Below are positions 50,201 to 63,000 of a stretch of 64,000 nucleotides of DNA, piece by piece; the stretch's first letter is position 1, and each line of letters begins with the position of its first letter. Origin of the DNA: Amaranthus tricolor (lineage: Eukaryota > Streptophyta > Magnoliopsida > Caryophyllales > Amaranthaceae); contig NC_080052.1 of NCBI RefSeq assembly GCF_026212465.1, positions 30,984,326-31,048,325 on the forward strand, given 5' to 3'. The translations under genes and the position numbers were made by a program. The notes under the pieces were generated by a model. That model searched no databases, was not told the origin of the DNA, and saw only the letters and a program-made list of their open reading frames with translations.

Positions 50201-51971
50201 TGGTGTCAAATGCAAGGTCTTTACGGATCATAAAAGCTTGCAATTTTTATTCACTCAATCCGAGTTGAATTTGCGCCAACGACGTTGGTTAGAACTTATC
50301 AGCGATTATGATTTGGAGATTTCATATCACGAAGGTCGTGCGAATGTAGTCGCCGATGCTTTGAGTAGAAAATCGAGGCATTCCGTTTCAGCGTTAATAA
50401 CCTCTGAAGAGTTGAGTAAGGAGTTTGGGAGAATGAACTTGGAGATAATCCAAGAAGGAGAATTGAAAGCCAAATTGAGCGCCTTGTCCATTCAACCTAC
50501 CTTTTTCGAAGAGATTATGGCTAAGCAACTGGAAGACCCAAAGTTCATTAAACTTCGGGAGCAAATCAGTGAAGGGAAAGCTGAAGGTTTTACAATTCAT
50601 GAGGACGGTAGTCTTCGTTTTAAAGGACGATGGTGTGTGCCGGATGGGTGTGACTCCTTGAAGGAAAAATTGTTGAACGAAGCTCATTATTCTAGATACT
50701 CGGTTCATCCTGGTGGGGATAAGATGTACCAAGATTTAAAATGCATGTTTTGGTGGTCTGGTATGAAAAAGAATATTGCTGAATTTGTTTCCAAGTGTTT
50801 AACGTGTCAAAAGGTTAAGAGTGAACATCGAAGACCAGCTGGGTTACTGCAGCCCCTAGAAGTTCCGGTCTGGAAATGGGATGACATATCTATGGATTTC
50901 GTGTTAGGGTTGCCACGAACTAAGACTGGTAATGACACTCTTTGGGTTATCGTGGATAGGCTTACTAAGTCTGCAAGGTTTATTCCGATGAACTGTAAGT
51001 GGGATATGGAACAACTTGCTCGTGCCTATATTCGATACGTTGTTCGATATCACGGAATACCTCGTACTATTGTCTCCGATCGTGATACTCGATACTTGTC
51101 ACATTTTTGGAAGTCATTACAGCAGGCTTTGAGAACCACTCTTCTTCATAGCACGTCTTTTCACCCTATGACGGATGGTCAGACTGAACGTGTCAATCAG
51201 ATACTAGAAGATATGTTGAGAGCAATAGCCATGGAATGGCAAGGTTCATGGGATGAACATTTGGATTTAGTAGAATTCTCTTATAATAACAGTTATCAGG
51301 CAACGATTCAAATGGCTCCGTTTGAAGCACTGTATGGTCGTAAGTGCCGTAGTCCTGTATGTTGGGATGATTTTACTGAATCCGTCACCTTAGGACCTGA
51401 TATGCTGGTGCAAATGACAGAGAAAGTAAAGTTGATTCGCGAGAAAATGAAGGCAGCCCAGGATAGACAAAAATCATACGCCGATCTCCGACGTCGGCCT
51501 GATGAGTACGAAGTGGGCGACAAAGTTTTACTCCGGGTATCTCCGATGAGAGGTGTGGTTCGTTTTGGTGCTCGTGGGAAGTTGAGCCCGCGTTTCATTG
51601 GACCCTATGATATTGTGGAGCGGATTGGGAAGTTAGCTTACCGGTTAGCGTTACCTAATGCGTTGGGTAAGGTTCATGACGTTTTTCATATCTCCCAGTT
51701 AAAACGTTATGTTGCGGCTTCTTCGCATGTCTTAGACCCGGAACCGTTAGAACTTGATGAAAGCCTCACCTATGAAGAGCAACCTGTCCAGATTTTAGAT
51801 AGGAAGGTTCGCAGTACTCGGCGAAAGGATGTTGCAATGGTTAAGGTTTTGTGGTCTAATCATCGGTCACAAGAGGCAACTTGGGAAACAGAAGCGTCAA
51901 TGCGAGAGAAGTATCCGCATCTTTTTCCTCAGGTTAGTAAGTTACGGGGACGTAACTTTTTAAGGGGGTAG
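47244..51971 (+). CDS. Gag-Pol polyprotein of the chromovirus (1575 residues, open)
   Basis: A single open frame encodes all enzymes needed to copy and integrate the element through virus-like particles. Order: Gag with [15 protein letters not shown] at about 170-185; zinc knuckle [14 protein letters not shown] at 314-327, preceded by a variant C-C-H-C cluster; aspartic protease DSG at about 451; reverse transcriptase with [20 protein letters not shown] and catalytic IDD (786-787) in FIDDILVYS; RNase H with [10 protein letters not shown] near 930; integrase with an H-H-C-C finger ([13 protein letters not shown]) and D, D, E in [22 protein letters not shown] and [15 protein letters not shown]; and a C-terminal chromodomain-like tail, [16 protein letters not shown]. 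The start MPPFLRRS is the first ATG after a possible splice acceptor. No stops or shifts are seen, so it may still be active. Confidence 0.95.
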   Translation: MPPFLRRSVPRGNSDRVLRNLIKALAGARNPRPKSFEDKASSISKRIAQSKPSTYSGKGEPSMLETWLREFDKLFSVVRCPAELMVDQAAFFLVEDADYWWTHSKMRLISENDGDLSWEEFKGALRDQFYPPRVRKDKSNEFARFEMGNLTVDEYYQKFMEYLKFCPDDVPTEGKKMQRFELGLSYEIQKHIETDRYDTLDQLYKRAAQIGNVIRKEKEKLGHSGEKRKEPVFYNDTNASNQVQNQFKKHRPSGGFQEKGFHSGQSSKSGGSLRLEARMQKPLYDRNGKERIFNCRRCHKNHPGRDCRGALVDCSYCGKPGHRLYECYTRIGQQEWQGGNHRGFQQQRTANGRGSNDAGRGNHNGGSFGRNLGGASNPRFSGHNSGLQHRPGNARNENFFASQRGNQGGATTSTQNDGRLSAVNSREAAQATDVVIGTFCINEKSVKVLFDSGASCSFVSKSRVKDLELENPEETSFSVSTPSGEIFHCDTLFREVPVKIGKVKFPSNLFSLEMDDLNIILGMDWLSRYKAIIDCEEQSVTLSGPRGEKVKYRSLPKGPRIKIVSSLKVKKLIKQGQPWFLCSISKEGERELQLENIPVVCDFRDVFPEELPGMPPRRDVDFSIDLIPGTGPISKAPYRMAPKEMEELKVQLEELLEKGYIRPSVSPWGAPVLFVRKKDGTMRLCIDYRELNKVTVKNKYPLPRIDDLFDQLQGAGVFSKIDLRSGYHQLRIKEEDISKSAFRTRYGHFEFTVMPFGLTNAPAAFMGLMNRVFNAYLDKCVVVFIDDILVYSKSQEEHREHLRMVLQILRENQLYAKFSKCEFWLEQVAFLGHIVSKEGISVDPAKVAAVRDWSTPRNVTDIRSFLGLAGYYRRFVKDFSRIARPLTALMKKEKKFEWTEDCEKAFQLLKERLTTAPVLTLPDPSLEYSVYSDASKHGLGCVLMQERKVVAYASRQLRTHEVNYPTHDLELAAVVFALKIWRHYLYGVKCKVFTDHKSLQFLFTQSELNLRQRRWLELISDYDLEISYHEGRANVVADALSRKSRHSVSALITSEELSKEFGRMNLEIIQEGELKAKLSALSIQPTFFEEIMAKQLEDPKFIKLREQISEGKAEGFTIHEDGSLRFKGRWCVPDGCDSLKEKLLNEAHYSRYSVHPGGDKMYQDLKCMFWWSGMKKNIAEFVSKCLTCQKVKSEHRRPAGLLQPLEVPVWKWDDISMDFVLGLPRTKTGNDTLWVIVDRLTKSARFIPMNCKWDMEQLARAYIRYVVRYHGIPRTIVSDRDTRYLSHFWKSLQQALRTTLLHSTSFHPMTDGQTERVNQILEDMLRAIAMEWQGSWDEHLDLVEFSYNNSYQATIQMAPFEALYGRKCRSPVCWDDFTESVTLGPDMLVQMTEKVKLIREKMKAAQDRQKSYADLRRRPDEYEVGDKVLLRVSPMRGVVRFGARGKLSPRFIGPYDIVERIGKLAYRLALPNALGKVHDVFHISQLKRYVAASSHVLDPEPLELDESLTYEEQPVQILDRKVRSTRRKDVAMVKVLWSNHRSQEATWETEASMREKYPHLFPQVSKLRGRNFLRG

Positions 51972-52118
51972 GAAGCGGTAGGATTTTGCGCGCTTTGAGT
52001 TACTTTGATCTATTTCTTTTGTTGTGTGCTTGTTTTATCGTGTGGTTGTGTGTGTTTTGTGTTTGATGGGTGCGTGTTTTGTGTTTGTACGTTGAGGTTT
52101 TGGGGTCAAAACCTTTTT

Positions 52119-52131
52119 AAGGGGGGTAGTC
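52119..52131 (+). other. Polypurine tract of the chromovirus
   Basis: AAGGGGGGTAGTC directly before the 3' LTR; the primer for plus-strand DNA synthesis in this family. Confidence 0.85.
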
Positions 52132-54781
52132 TGTAACACCCCGAAATTTTCCCCGATATATTAAATAATTTGCTAGTAATATTATTATTTTTATTATTAT
52201 TATTCTTTTTAGAAAAAAATATTTCATTTATTATTTATTTTGTTAGTAGGTTAAATCATGAGAATCCAACTTTTAAGGCAATTAAAATCATTTTATGTCC
52301 AAATCTTTTCCTAATCTATCTTTAATTTCAAAAAAAAAAATAAAAAAAAAATAAAAAAAAAAAGGGTAATGGCAAAGGTTGGCCGGCCATATGGGAATAT
52401 TTGGAGGATTTGTAACTTCCATTTGAGTAAATGGAAGGTTAAGGAAATTATTATAATAAAATCTCATAAATCCTTAATCAATTCTTTTCCTTTCCTTATT
52501 CCTTTCCTTAACCTTTTACATTACTCATTTTCATTTTCAAATTTCAATTTGCAAGTAAGAAAAAAAAAAAAAAAAAAACACACTCCTTTTTCCCTCACAT
52601 TCTCACGCCTAACCTTCATCAATTCATCAATTTTGGTTCATAAAATTTTGGTGTTAATCTTGAGCAATTGTAAGTAATTCTTAAACTAGTTTTATTTTTA
52701 AGTTTTAATTTAAATTTCTATGTTTTATATGTGTGATTTTATGGTTTATGAGTTTGTTCATGAATTAAAAATTCATGTGTAGATGTATGATGTTTTCTAT
52801 TTAAATTTAATACATGATTTTAGGGTTTTAGATGTATGATGTTTTTTCTACTTAAATTTAATATATGATTTTAGGGTTTTAGATTTGTGCACATGTGTGT
52901 GAAGAATTGTTTGATGAATGATTGAAATATATATATATACATATATATATATATAAATAAATATATATATATATATACATAAAAAAATGGTTGTTCATAT
53001 AAAAAAAAATATAATACATGTGTATGTGGTGATGGAAATTTATTTTTTTTTATTGAATAATAGAGAAGTATAATGTTGATAGAGGAAAAATTACATGTAT
53101 ATATATGTGATCTGTTTGTGTGTGAACATTGGAGTAAAAAGAATTATTTTTGAGAAAAGTATAAATAATTAATTAAAATTTATTTTTTTGTATGTGATCA
53201 TGGAAATTATGTAAATTTTATTGTTTAGATTTATTAAAGAATAAAGCATTGAAATTTTATATTTTTGGTGATAAAAAATGGAATCCCGTAGGTTTGGTAA
53301 ATAGTGGAAAATTTGTGTTTTTGGAGCATTTTTGGCTTTGAAATTAAGTTAAAAATACTTATACTATGTTATAAATTATGAAATTTGGTACCCGGGGGTT
53401 TTGACGCCTTCCGGACGCAACGGTGAAGTCGGATTTTCAGTTTGACAGTATTAAGATGAGTTTCTGGACAGAATGTATAAGCTGTCCAGTTTTGTGTTTA
53501 TACCATGTTGTAGTATGTGATGGATGTTCATATTGTGTGTAGCATTCTAGGTATGGACGTAATTGAATATGTGTGTTATGTGTGATTGAGGAAAATGTGT
53601 ATGTGTGCTTATTTCCCGAATACGATTGAACTTTGTAGGAAGTCGGTTCGTGACCGGGAATTGATTGAGACGCTTGCGAGTTGGTTATTTCGTTTAAGGT
53701 ATGTACACGCAGCGTGGTTCGCAATAGATCGATGTATCATGTATTAATGATACCCAAAAGTAAGGCATGGGTATATAGAACGAATAATGCTATCGTTCGA
53801 ATCAATAATTCTATACATTGTTATGATAAGTAGAGGTAGTATGTCCTCAATAACTTAAGTAGAGGTAGTATGTCCTCACTAACTCAAAAGTGGACGTAGT
53901 ATGACGTCAATCTTTATATATTGTTTTGAAAGTAGAGGTAGTATGACCTCACTAACTTAAAAAGTGGACGTAGTATGTCGTCAATTGGTGGAAAAGAATT
54001 ACTCGCGGCATATGAGGGCTTTATGAGCCACCGCGGGGGTATGCATACTTAACCATAGGCACCGAAGTATGGCGAGTGTCTATGGTAGAGGCTTGCTTAG
54101 GGGTTAGCTCCCCCTAATGTATTGTCTCACTTATGGAGTTTGGTGTGTACCGGCAGTATGGCTGGAAAGTACCGGCAGTATGGCTGGATAGTACTGGCAG
54201 TATGGCCGGATAGTACAGCAATATAGCTGACTAACTTATACATGAAAATAAATATTCTTAATAAGTATGATCAAGCGTACGGTTCTGTGAATTGTTAATT
54301 AATCAAATTAAACTTTCTCGATGTTATTATTTATTGGTATGCGACTTTCGCTGACGTGTGCTTTTGGTCTTAACGACCCTGCGATGATGTTGTGTCCTAT
54401 CTGGGCAATGACTAGCAGTAAGTTAAGTTGCAGGTCTGGGGAGTGAGGATTGTCCCTTGAAGAAATAAATTATTAGAGTAAAGAAGTCTTAATAAGAACT
54501 TCTAAATTTAGTTTAAAGAGCATTTGGTTTTTATGAGGCGACTTTCGCTCTCAAGTTGTAATAAGTAGATTTGACTTTTCGTTTCTTATCCGCTGCTAAG
54601 TATTTCTTATTATCTGATAGTTTTAAATAACGCTAATAGAACTCGATCCGCACGTTTCCTTAACTTCAAAACTGTTTTAAACTGTTTCTAACATCCCGGT
54701 TTGACTCGGATTGCAGTTTGTTCCGTTTTTAAAAGATCATCTTCTCTTTTCGTACGACCCGAGTTATTCCGAGATGTTACA
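52132..54781 (+). repeat. 3' LTR of the chromovirus (2650 bp)
   Basis: Retains about 63 bp missing from the 5' LTR (near 52230-52295). Otherwise a near-perfect copy; visible differences include CTG for ATG-type changes near 53111 and A-tract lengths. Confidence 0.95.
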
Positions 54782-54969
54782 ATAACATAAAAAATACAAC
54801 AAATAATTAAAAATGATAATAATAAAAATTTCATAACATTATCTATAAATAATTATAAGAGGTATTGTAAATTCGTAATATTCACAAAACAATCAATATA
54901 TCATTCAAGACTTATCTTGATTAATTTATTGATCTTATTTATCTCTATATGCATGAACAACAAAGCGTG
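54782..54969. other. Short host segment between two retrotransposons
   Basis: The 188 bp between the chromovirus and the copia element. It begins with target duplication ATAAC and ends with target duplication GCGTG, so it is the original 3' flank of terpene synthase gene C. Confidence 0.8.
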
Positions 54970-57900
54970 TGATTTCCGGTTAAACACCGAGAATTTTGTT
55001 TTTAAAGTTTCTGTGTTTTTCTGATTATTGTTCTATATCTATTATTCAATGATGATGATGATAATATATACAGAAAAGCTTAAGGTAACTGCTCCACTAA
55101 TCTCCACTAATACAATAACTGACCTATATGAATAACTGTAATACAATAACTGTTAATACACAATCTAACACTCCCCCTCAAGTTGGGTCGTAGGGTCACC
55201 AACACCCAACTTGCATAAAACCTCTTCAAAGAACTGAGTTCCAACTGTCTTCGTAAGAATGTCTGCTAGCTGATCCTTGGACTTCACATGCGGAAGCTTG
55301 ATTACTTGGGCTTCTAATTTCTCCTTTATAAAGTGCCTGTCTACTTCTACATGTTTGGTGCGATCATGTTGAACTGGATTTTCTGAAATGTTGATAGCCG
55401 CTTGATTATCGCAATACAGCTCGCAACTCCTTTTAGGAGGGAATCCTAGTTCAGTTAGTAACTTTCTCAGCCACAGGACTTCTGTGATTCCCTTTGCTAC
55501 ACCCCTGAACTCAGCTTCTGCACTAGACATGGCAACTACCTTTTGCTTCTTGCTCCTCCACGTGACTAGATTTCCTCCCACTAAAGTAAAGTAGCCTGAT
55601 GTTGACTTCCTATCATCTCTATCTCCTGCCCAATTTGCATCTGTATATGCCACAAGATCAAGGTGTCCATTTTCTGATAAAGTACTCCCTTACCAGGGCA
55701 CCATTTGAGGTATCTGAGAATCCTATAAACTGCATCCATATGCTGAACCTGAGGCTTGTGCATGAACCGGCTGACTACTCCTACTGCATATGCGATATCT
55801 GGCCTTGTGTGAGCTAAGTAGATTAACTTCCCTACCATGCGTTGATACTGCATGCGATCAGCTAACTTTCCTCCTTCAATCATCTGTAGTCCATGGCTCA
55901 TCATCATTGGTGTCTCGATGGGCTTGCAGTCCAGCATCCCTGTTTCAGTTAACAGGTTTAAAACATACTTCCTTTGGGATATGAAAATTCCTTTGTTTGA
56001 TCTAAGAACTTCAATCCCTAGAAAGTACTTCAGCCTACCCAGATCTTTCATCTCAAATTCTTGAAACAGTTTTTCCTTCAGATTTGAAATTTTGTCTCTA
56101 TCATCCCCGGTGATGATCATGTCATCAACATAAATTATCAGGCATGTTGTTCTGCCTCCCCTTTGTTTAAGGAACAAGGTGTGATCTGAATTGCTTTGCC
56201 TGAGCCAAATTTCTTCGTTGCAGAGGTAAATCTTCCAAACCACGCTCTGGGGGATTGTTTCAGCCCATACAGAGCCTTCCTCAATCTGCACCCCTCATTC
56301 TCCGAAAATCCTGATGTAAACCCTGGTGGAGCTTCCATGTATACTTCCTCCTGTAGATCTCCATGCAAGAACGCATTTTTAACATCAAATTGATGAAGAG
56401 GCCAGTCTAAGTTTGCTGCAATGCTGAACAGAACTCGAATTGTATCAAGCTTAGCAACTGGAGAGAAGGTTTCTGAGTAATCAACTCCATACGTCTGCGT
56501 GTACCCTTTCGCCACCAGTCGAGCTTTGTACCTTTCAATTGTGCCATCTGACTTGTACTTGATCGTGAATACCCATCTACATCCGACGACTTTCTTTTTG
56601 TTCGGTAAGATGCACTTCTCCCATGTGCCATTCTTATTAAGAGCGTTAATTTCTTCCTCCATCGCCTTTCTCCAATGTGCAGACATTAGGGCTTCTTCGA
56701 CTGTGACTGGGCTCTTGGTTGTATCTAAAGTTGCCTTAAATGCTAAGGCACTCTGTGACAAATTTCTTGATTCGGACGACTTTTCAATGGGATATCTCAA
56801 TCGTTGTGCTTCATATTCAGGATCATATCTTCTTGGTGGAACCCCTCGAGTGGAACGAGGAGGTAACATATATGAAACATCATGACCCCTTGTTTCAATT
56901 GTATCTGTGGCAGCTTCCTCAGTCAAAGTATCAACTAACCCATTATCACTGTTGCCTGTGTCAATTTCCTCGATCGAAGTATCAATATCAACTATCTTAT
57001 TATCACTGTTAGTGCTTGCTGAAACAACTTGATCAAGAAGAGCTGTATGACTTACCTGATGGTCAGACAGGATTGGTGGTGGTAGAGGAGTAGTGGAGAC
57101 ACCATCTTGGTGAGGTGACTCTGTAGCATTGTCAACTTCATCTTTTGGGTGAAGGTTGGGCAACCATGGAATAACTAACCAACTGAGATCATCGTCGTCA
57201 TGATGCTTCTCCCCCTGACGGCGAAGATGGGCATAGTAGTACTCATTCTCGAAGAACTCACAATCCATCGTGGTAGAGATTTTCCTAGTCGAGGGATCAT
57301 AGCACCGATAACCCTTTTGATTGCGACCATATCCAATAAAGACACATTTCACTGCTCTTGGTTCAAATTTGTTTCGTACCCTTGTTGGACAATGAACGAA
57401 AACCGTGCACCCAAATATACGAGGAGGGAGAATATGTGTAGAGGGTATAGGGAAATGGGTTTGGAGGGTGGCTAGGGGTGTGTGGTATTGGAGACTCTTT
57501 GTGGGAAGCCTATTGGTAAGATAATTAGCAGTAGCAACGGCTTCCAGCCAAAGATGTGTTGGAACATGAGAGTCAAGCACAATAGCACGGGTGATCTCAA
57601 GCAGTGTGCGATTTTTCCGTTCTGCCACTCTGTTTTGTTGGGGTGTGTTAGGGCAGGATGTTTGATGTATGAGGCCTTTTTGTTTAAAAAATAGGTCCAT
57701 GTTAGTATTGATATATTCTCTACCATTGTCAGTTCGGAGTATGCGGGGTTGGGTTTGAAATTAGGTACAAATCATATTATAGAACTCAATAAACACACGA
57801 GAAACTTCAGATTTTTGTCTAAGAAAATAAATCCAACTCATGCGAGTACAATCATCAATAAATGTAATAGAGTACGAAAAACCATGTAGTCCTACAACTA

Positions 57901-59986
57901 GAGCAGGACCCCACACATCAGAATGAACAAGCATGAAGGGCACATCAACTTTATTCAATCTGTTAAAATATGAGTGTTTGTGACTTTTTTCAAGAATATA
58001 TGTTTCACACTTAAACTCAGGTTTTATTCCTACAAAATTAGGAAAAAGTTTTTCTAAGTACCCTATAGATAGATGTCCCAGACGTCGATGCCATAGTTGC
58101 CTTTCCTCTGGCCCGCGAACAAGTGCCGCTTTGCCTTTTTGAGTCTCCTCGTCCAAATAGTACAATCCATCTCTTTCAATAGCACGCCCAATAATTCTCC
58201 CTATCTAAGCATCCTGCACAATACAACAATCGGGTTTCATGAGAACCGTATAATTAAGATCTCTCGTAAGCTGACTTACTGACAATAATTTATGTGATAG
58301 GTCAGGTACAAATAGACAATTTTTTAAAGTGAGGTTATTTGTTAAGGAAATAGTTCTGGCTCCGCTCACTTTTATCCCTTCCTCATTTGCGGTTTTAATA
58401 ATATTTTTCTTGGGATTGTCATGAGTAAAAAAATCACTCGGGTCGAATGACATGGAATCTGTGGCCCCACAATCGAAAATCCAACCCTGCTCACAAAAGG
58501 ATGACATATTAAGACAGGAAGAATGTGTGTGGGATTTGGGCAAAAGGGCACGTCCCTTCCCCTTTATAAAGGGTTGGGAGGCACCATTTCCACACCCCCT
58601 TCTCCTTAACCCTAATCTTCCTTCTCTTGTCTGAGCGCCGTTTCTGTCTGAGAGGAGAGCTCTTCCTCCTCCTTCGATACTTGTACTGTTCATGGCTGCC
58701 CCTTGTTTTCCTTTTTCCTCCATTGATGGGGGTTCATCAGTACTACATCCCACTGCTGCTCTACCGGTCCGGTTGTGATCGGAGAAGTGGGTTTGTCTTT
58801 TTTCCCCTTTTTTCTTCGGATCCGGCCACCATTCAGGGTAGCCAACGAGTTTGAAGCACTCACTTCGCGTGTGCCTTGTTCCTCCACAGTAGGTGCATTT
58901 GAGGTGAGATTTGTCATCTTCCTGCCGGTAAGTCTTTCCTTTGGCCGTAAAGACTCCACCGGAGCCCGATGATTCTAGATCTAATGAGGGCTCCATTTTC
59001 ATGATTCCCCGCCTTAATACCTCCCTCCTAATACTTGCATACGCTTCCTCCACTGTGGGGAGTGGATCTAACAGTAAGAGATCTCGCCTATCTTTATCAA
59101 AAGTTTGATGGATTCCGGCTAAAAATTGGTATAATCTGTTTTTTTGAATCAATTGATTATAAACAATGATATCACCTGGGTCTTTCATTGGGTTTGGTTG
59201 TCTTCTGTCGATTTCCTTCCATACCACGAGAAGCTTACTGTAATATGCCTCGATTGTGTCTGTTCCTTGCTGGATTTTATTTGCCTTGACTGTTAAACCG
59301 AAAATTTGCAGGCCATCTCTCCCACTGCTGTAGAGTGTCTAAATCCCTTGCCACAACATTTTGGCTATCGGGAAATCGAGATACTGATTAACTAGATCAG
59401 ACTCTATATTCTCCAGAATCCACGAGATAACAACCGAGTCGCTCCTGATCTATTGGTTGTACGCTGGGTCAGTTGTGGACGGGGGGTCGTCGATGATGTG
59501 ATTGAGACGATCTCGTCCACTAATGGCTAAGTGCATCAGCCTGGACCATTTTGCGTAATTTTGGTTTGTTAATTTCTCTGAGATTAGGAGGGTATGTGTG
59601 CTGGTTTCGGTGGGTGGTTTGTTGGGGTTTAACTGTTTAACAGTTGCAACAACTGTCCCATTGTGACCGGTTGGTCTGGTGCTACGACAGTTCTTGATTC
59701 GTCTGCCATGTTTAGATTTTAGGTATGTTAATGGTAAATGATGAAGCTGCAAAAACGATTCGGAATCGTTGCTGCTTTGATACCATGATTTCCGGTTAAA
59801 CACCGAGAATTTTGTTTTTAAAGTTTCTGTGTTTTTCTGATTATTGTTCTATATCTATTATTCAATGATGATGATGATAATATATACAGAAAAGCTTAAG
59901 GTAACTGCTCCACTAATCTCCACTAATACAATAACTGACCTATATGAATAACTATAATACAATAACTGTTAATACACAATCTAACA
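54970..59986 (-). mobile_element. Ty1/copia retrotransposon, coding region broken, LTRs 99.5 per cent alike
   Basis: A 5017-bp element on the minus strand. LTRs of 201 bp (59786-59986 is the 5' copy, 54970-55170 the 3' copy) differ at one base by my reading (G/A in GAATAACTGTAATAC). The 5-bp target duplication GCGTG is perfect (54965-54969 and 59987-59991). The primer site TGGTATCAAAGCAG abuts the 5' LTR (59785-59772), and the polypurine tract TTGAGGGGGAG abuts the 3' LTR (55181-55171). The coding region is disabled. It sits 15 bp after the stop codon of gene C in the same orientation. Confidence 0.95.
55165..59709 (-). pseudogene. Copia gag-pol, disrupted by stops and frameshifts
   Basis: Domains run in the copia order protease, integrase, reverse transcriptase, RNase H. 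Gag opens at an ATG at 59709 but shifts frame near 59630 and has stops at 59450 and 59339. The frame from 59227 to 58205 has a zinc knuckle (CTYCGGTRHTRSEC) and the protease WIFDCGATDS, then a TAG at 58205. 58165-57761 holds the pre-integrase LWHRRLGHLS and the integrase start SDVWGPA, then stops. 57700-56200 has the integrase end and reverse transcriptase [12 protein letters not shown], shifting near 56215. 56291-55660 carries catalytic YVDD, shifting again near 55655. 55653-55165 is RNase H with DANWAGD, ending before the polypurine tract. At least three shifts and three stops rule out a working polyprotein. Confidence 0.9.
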
Positions 59987-60005
59987 GCGTGAATAGTGCA
60001 TGTTT

Positions 60006-63000
60006 TCAAAGTTGAATAGGTTGAATAAGTAAAAGCTTGATCTTGTTCTTAGTATGACCATCTTGGACACTAAAACCATCTCCTTTTTGGTATATGAAAT
60101 GGCAAACTCGTGCAGTGTTTATAACAAGATTCACAAATGCTTGTTGCTCCGAAGATGCTCTTAATAACTCCATGTTAATCTTACTCCAAGCACTTACTAT
60201 CATTTCTTTTATGTGTTTCCTCGCTATTGCTTCCGCTACATTTTCTTCTTCCATGTAACACAAGATGGATGAATATGCATCTCCCCTCTCAAACTCCGCC
60301 TGTCAAACATAAAGAATATTTGTGAGAAGTTAATTAGATGATATGTTAGTTTTAATTTGTGTAGACTTAATCCACAGTAAAATAGTATTTATCGATCTTA
60401 ATAAAAAGGTTCTATATTAATGTGAACTTAATAAATAATTTATTGAATAATAATAATGTTGACTCTTGTTATGATCATTGAGTTTTTACACGGCCACTAT
60501 TTGGATGTATAATAAAGCTAATGTTGAGACAAAACTATAATACAAAAACTCATGAAATAAATGTTGAGACAAAACTATAATACAAAACTATAATTTCAGA
60601 TGATCATGAAATACTATTAAGGTGTGTAAGTGTATATGCTTACATCCGAAGTTCCTTGATCATTCAAGAGTCGAATAACAAGTGAAGTGTAGTAAATGAG
60701 GTGTTGACTATCTTCCCACTTATTCTTAAGATCTTCTGATTTCCCATCAGCTGTACACAGAAAAGCAATAAGGGAAAGCAAAGAACCAGAAGATGTAATC
60801 CATGCACATTTCAGATAATCTTCTAGTGATGGTATATGCCGTTTCTTATACCACCAAGCTTCTTGTAACAATGCTTTGCAAAAATCAGCCCACTGCACCA
60901 AACAAAACATCCACACTTCGTGAGAATTAAATAGAATGTCATATGGTCGTTTAAACTAATTAATTAATTAATATATGCAATTGAAAGCATATGACGTCAA
61001 TTATTAGCTTAAGCTAATTATTGTCTTAATTTTGATAAGGTATATAGACCATAGAGATATCTTGAAGTATCCATTATAAGCGAAGCCAAAATTTAAATGA
61101 GGTGGCGAATAATTTTTATATTAAAATCACAATAATAATTCAAATTAGGGCTCAATAATCAATATTATTAAAATTTTAGGATATTTGCATTTTGTTATGT
61201 CTAGCCCAATTCTCAATTTGACTTAAAACATAGAACTTAAAATAAATTTGTGAGCAAAATACTCCATAAAAACTATATATTTTTGTAATTTTTGAGTGGG
61301 TTGTGATCCACGTTTCTAATGTAGATCCGCCTATATATATTCTCAATCAAATTTTGAACTAATAACAAGAAGATATATATATGTGAAAATAGGGTGGTGA
61401 CTTACTGCCATTTTCAAGAAATCTATAACAATGTCATAATTCCAGCCTTTTTCATTGAGAATATCAAAAGCAATTTGATGACAAGTTGTTGCTAGTGCTT
61501 CAAAGCATAACTTCAAGCAATCTGGAAGTTGTTCACCGTCTTGATCACCATAATTCCATCTTTATATCAACAGAAGGACAACCACAATGAGATCAGCTAA
61601 AAGTAATTATAGACAAACAAACAAAAATAAATGAAAAGAATTATTTTGTATTTTGGGAATAATACAAAATGTATAAAGCTAGATTAAAGGTATGTATGAA
61701 GTGAACCTAGAAATTAGATTCTAGTTTCCAAAATCATTATTTATTAAGCTATAAGTTTGTTGTACCTTTCAATATGGGACAAATCATTTTCCTTCCTTTT
61801 TAGTATTCATAGTATTACAAACTATCTAAATCTAAATATGTACGTGTCCATTAAAGTTAATTTATTTTATCATCTCAAAAAAAATTATTTTATTTTATCA
61901 CTAAAATGCTCTTTGACAAAACATAGTATCCAAACAGGGGAGCAAAAGTTGACAAATTTATGAAAGTCTTATGCAACTTTAAAAATTATGATATTTTTCG
62001 TACAAATTTGTATTTTTAAACACTTAAGATATACTAAATAATTTAATATTAGGCTCCTAATTTTTTTAGGCTCTGTGCAGTCGAACATGTTGAACATATT
62101 CAGAACCTTCCGGTTCCGAGATACTCTAAATTAGATGAAAAACAAAGTTGTCGGTGGTATTATTCTATATCAGATTTTCTATTTTTTTAAGATATCCCAT
62201 GCAATATATAATCATTAAGTCTTTTCAATGGACTACACATATGGATGTCAATATTGCTAAAATCTTTGCCAATATGTATGATTATTACATTTCAATTTTA
62301 CAATTTGATTGTAAAATGTCCTTCAAATTTAACGTAGAATCGTAAATCGTGATTATATTCAGATTAACAACTTTGATATATTTAATCAATGGCATAAATG
62401 CATTCAGAAACATATATACCTCTCCACAATCTTGGTGAAATACTCAAGTTCTTCAAATGAACCATATATATCGTAAGCATCGTCAAGAACAAGAACAAAC
62501 AGTACAACTTTTGTAAGGCATTTCCTTAGAAGCGAATGTTGTGATTCACACGCAACTCCAACCGTCCACAGGAAACTTTCTACTAATCTGTCTCTCGTGA
62601 AACTTATGTTTTCTATCAGTCCAAGACTTTTCCACCACCTGATGAAGACATACTAACATTAGGAAGTGGTCTAAATCAATAATGGTGGGAAATCACCCTC
62701 ATGAAAAAGACTAATAGGGTGGGGCTTTAAAGATTTTAATTTATTTTTTTGTTTTATTTATTTTATTAGTATTTAATTTGTCTTTTTATGATAATTTACA
62801 AATTAAGGTAATTGACTTAGAAATTTATATAACATTAGAGCCGTCACTATCATAATATAAACCATGTAAAAAATTGTCAAATTCTTGCATAGCTTTAGGG
62901 TCCTAATATTGTTTTATTTCTTATTAGGGTCCCTACATGATTAAAATTTCATATTAGTCGTTTTTGAACCATTAAAAATCTCATAACGACACTCTATGTA

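Larger units (their letters stand above)
43021..54781 (+). mobile_element. Ty3/gypsy chromovirus (Tekay/Del-like), 11.8 kb, near intact
   Basis: A complete LTR retrotransposon: LTRs 43021-45600 and 52132-54781 (TGTAAC ... GTTACA), perfect 5-bp target duplication ATAAC (43016-43020, 54782-54786), tRNA-Met primer site at 45603-45614, an acidic accessory ORF, one uninterrupted 1575-codon gag-pol, and a polypurine tract before the 3' LTR. The LTRs differ by about a 63-bp deletion in the 5' copy, A-tract lengths and a few substitutions, so insertion is recent. The long LTRs and chromodomain-like C-terminus point to the Tekay clade. The open gag-pol suggests it may be autonomous. Confidence 0.95.
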
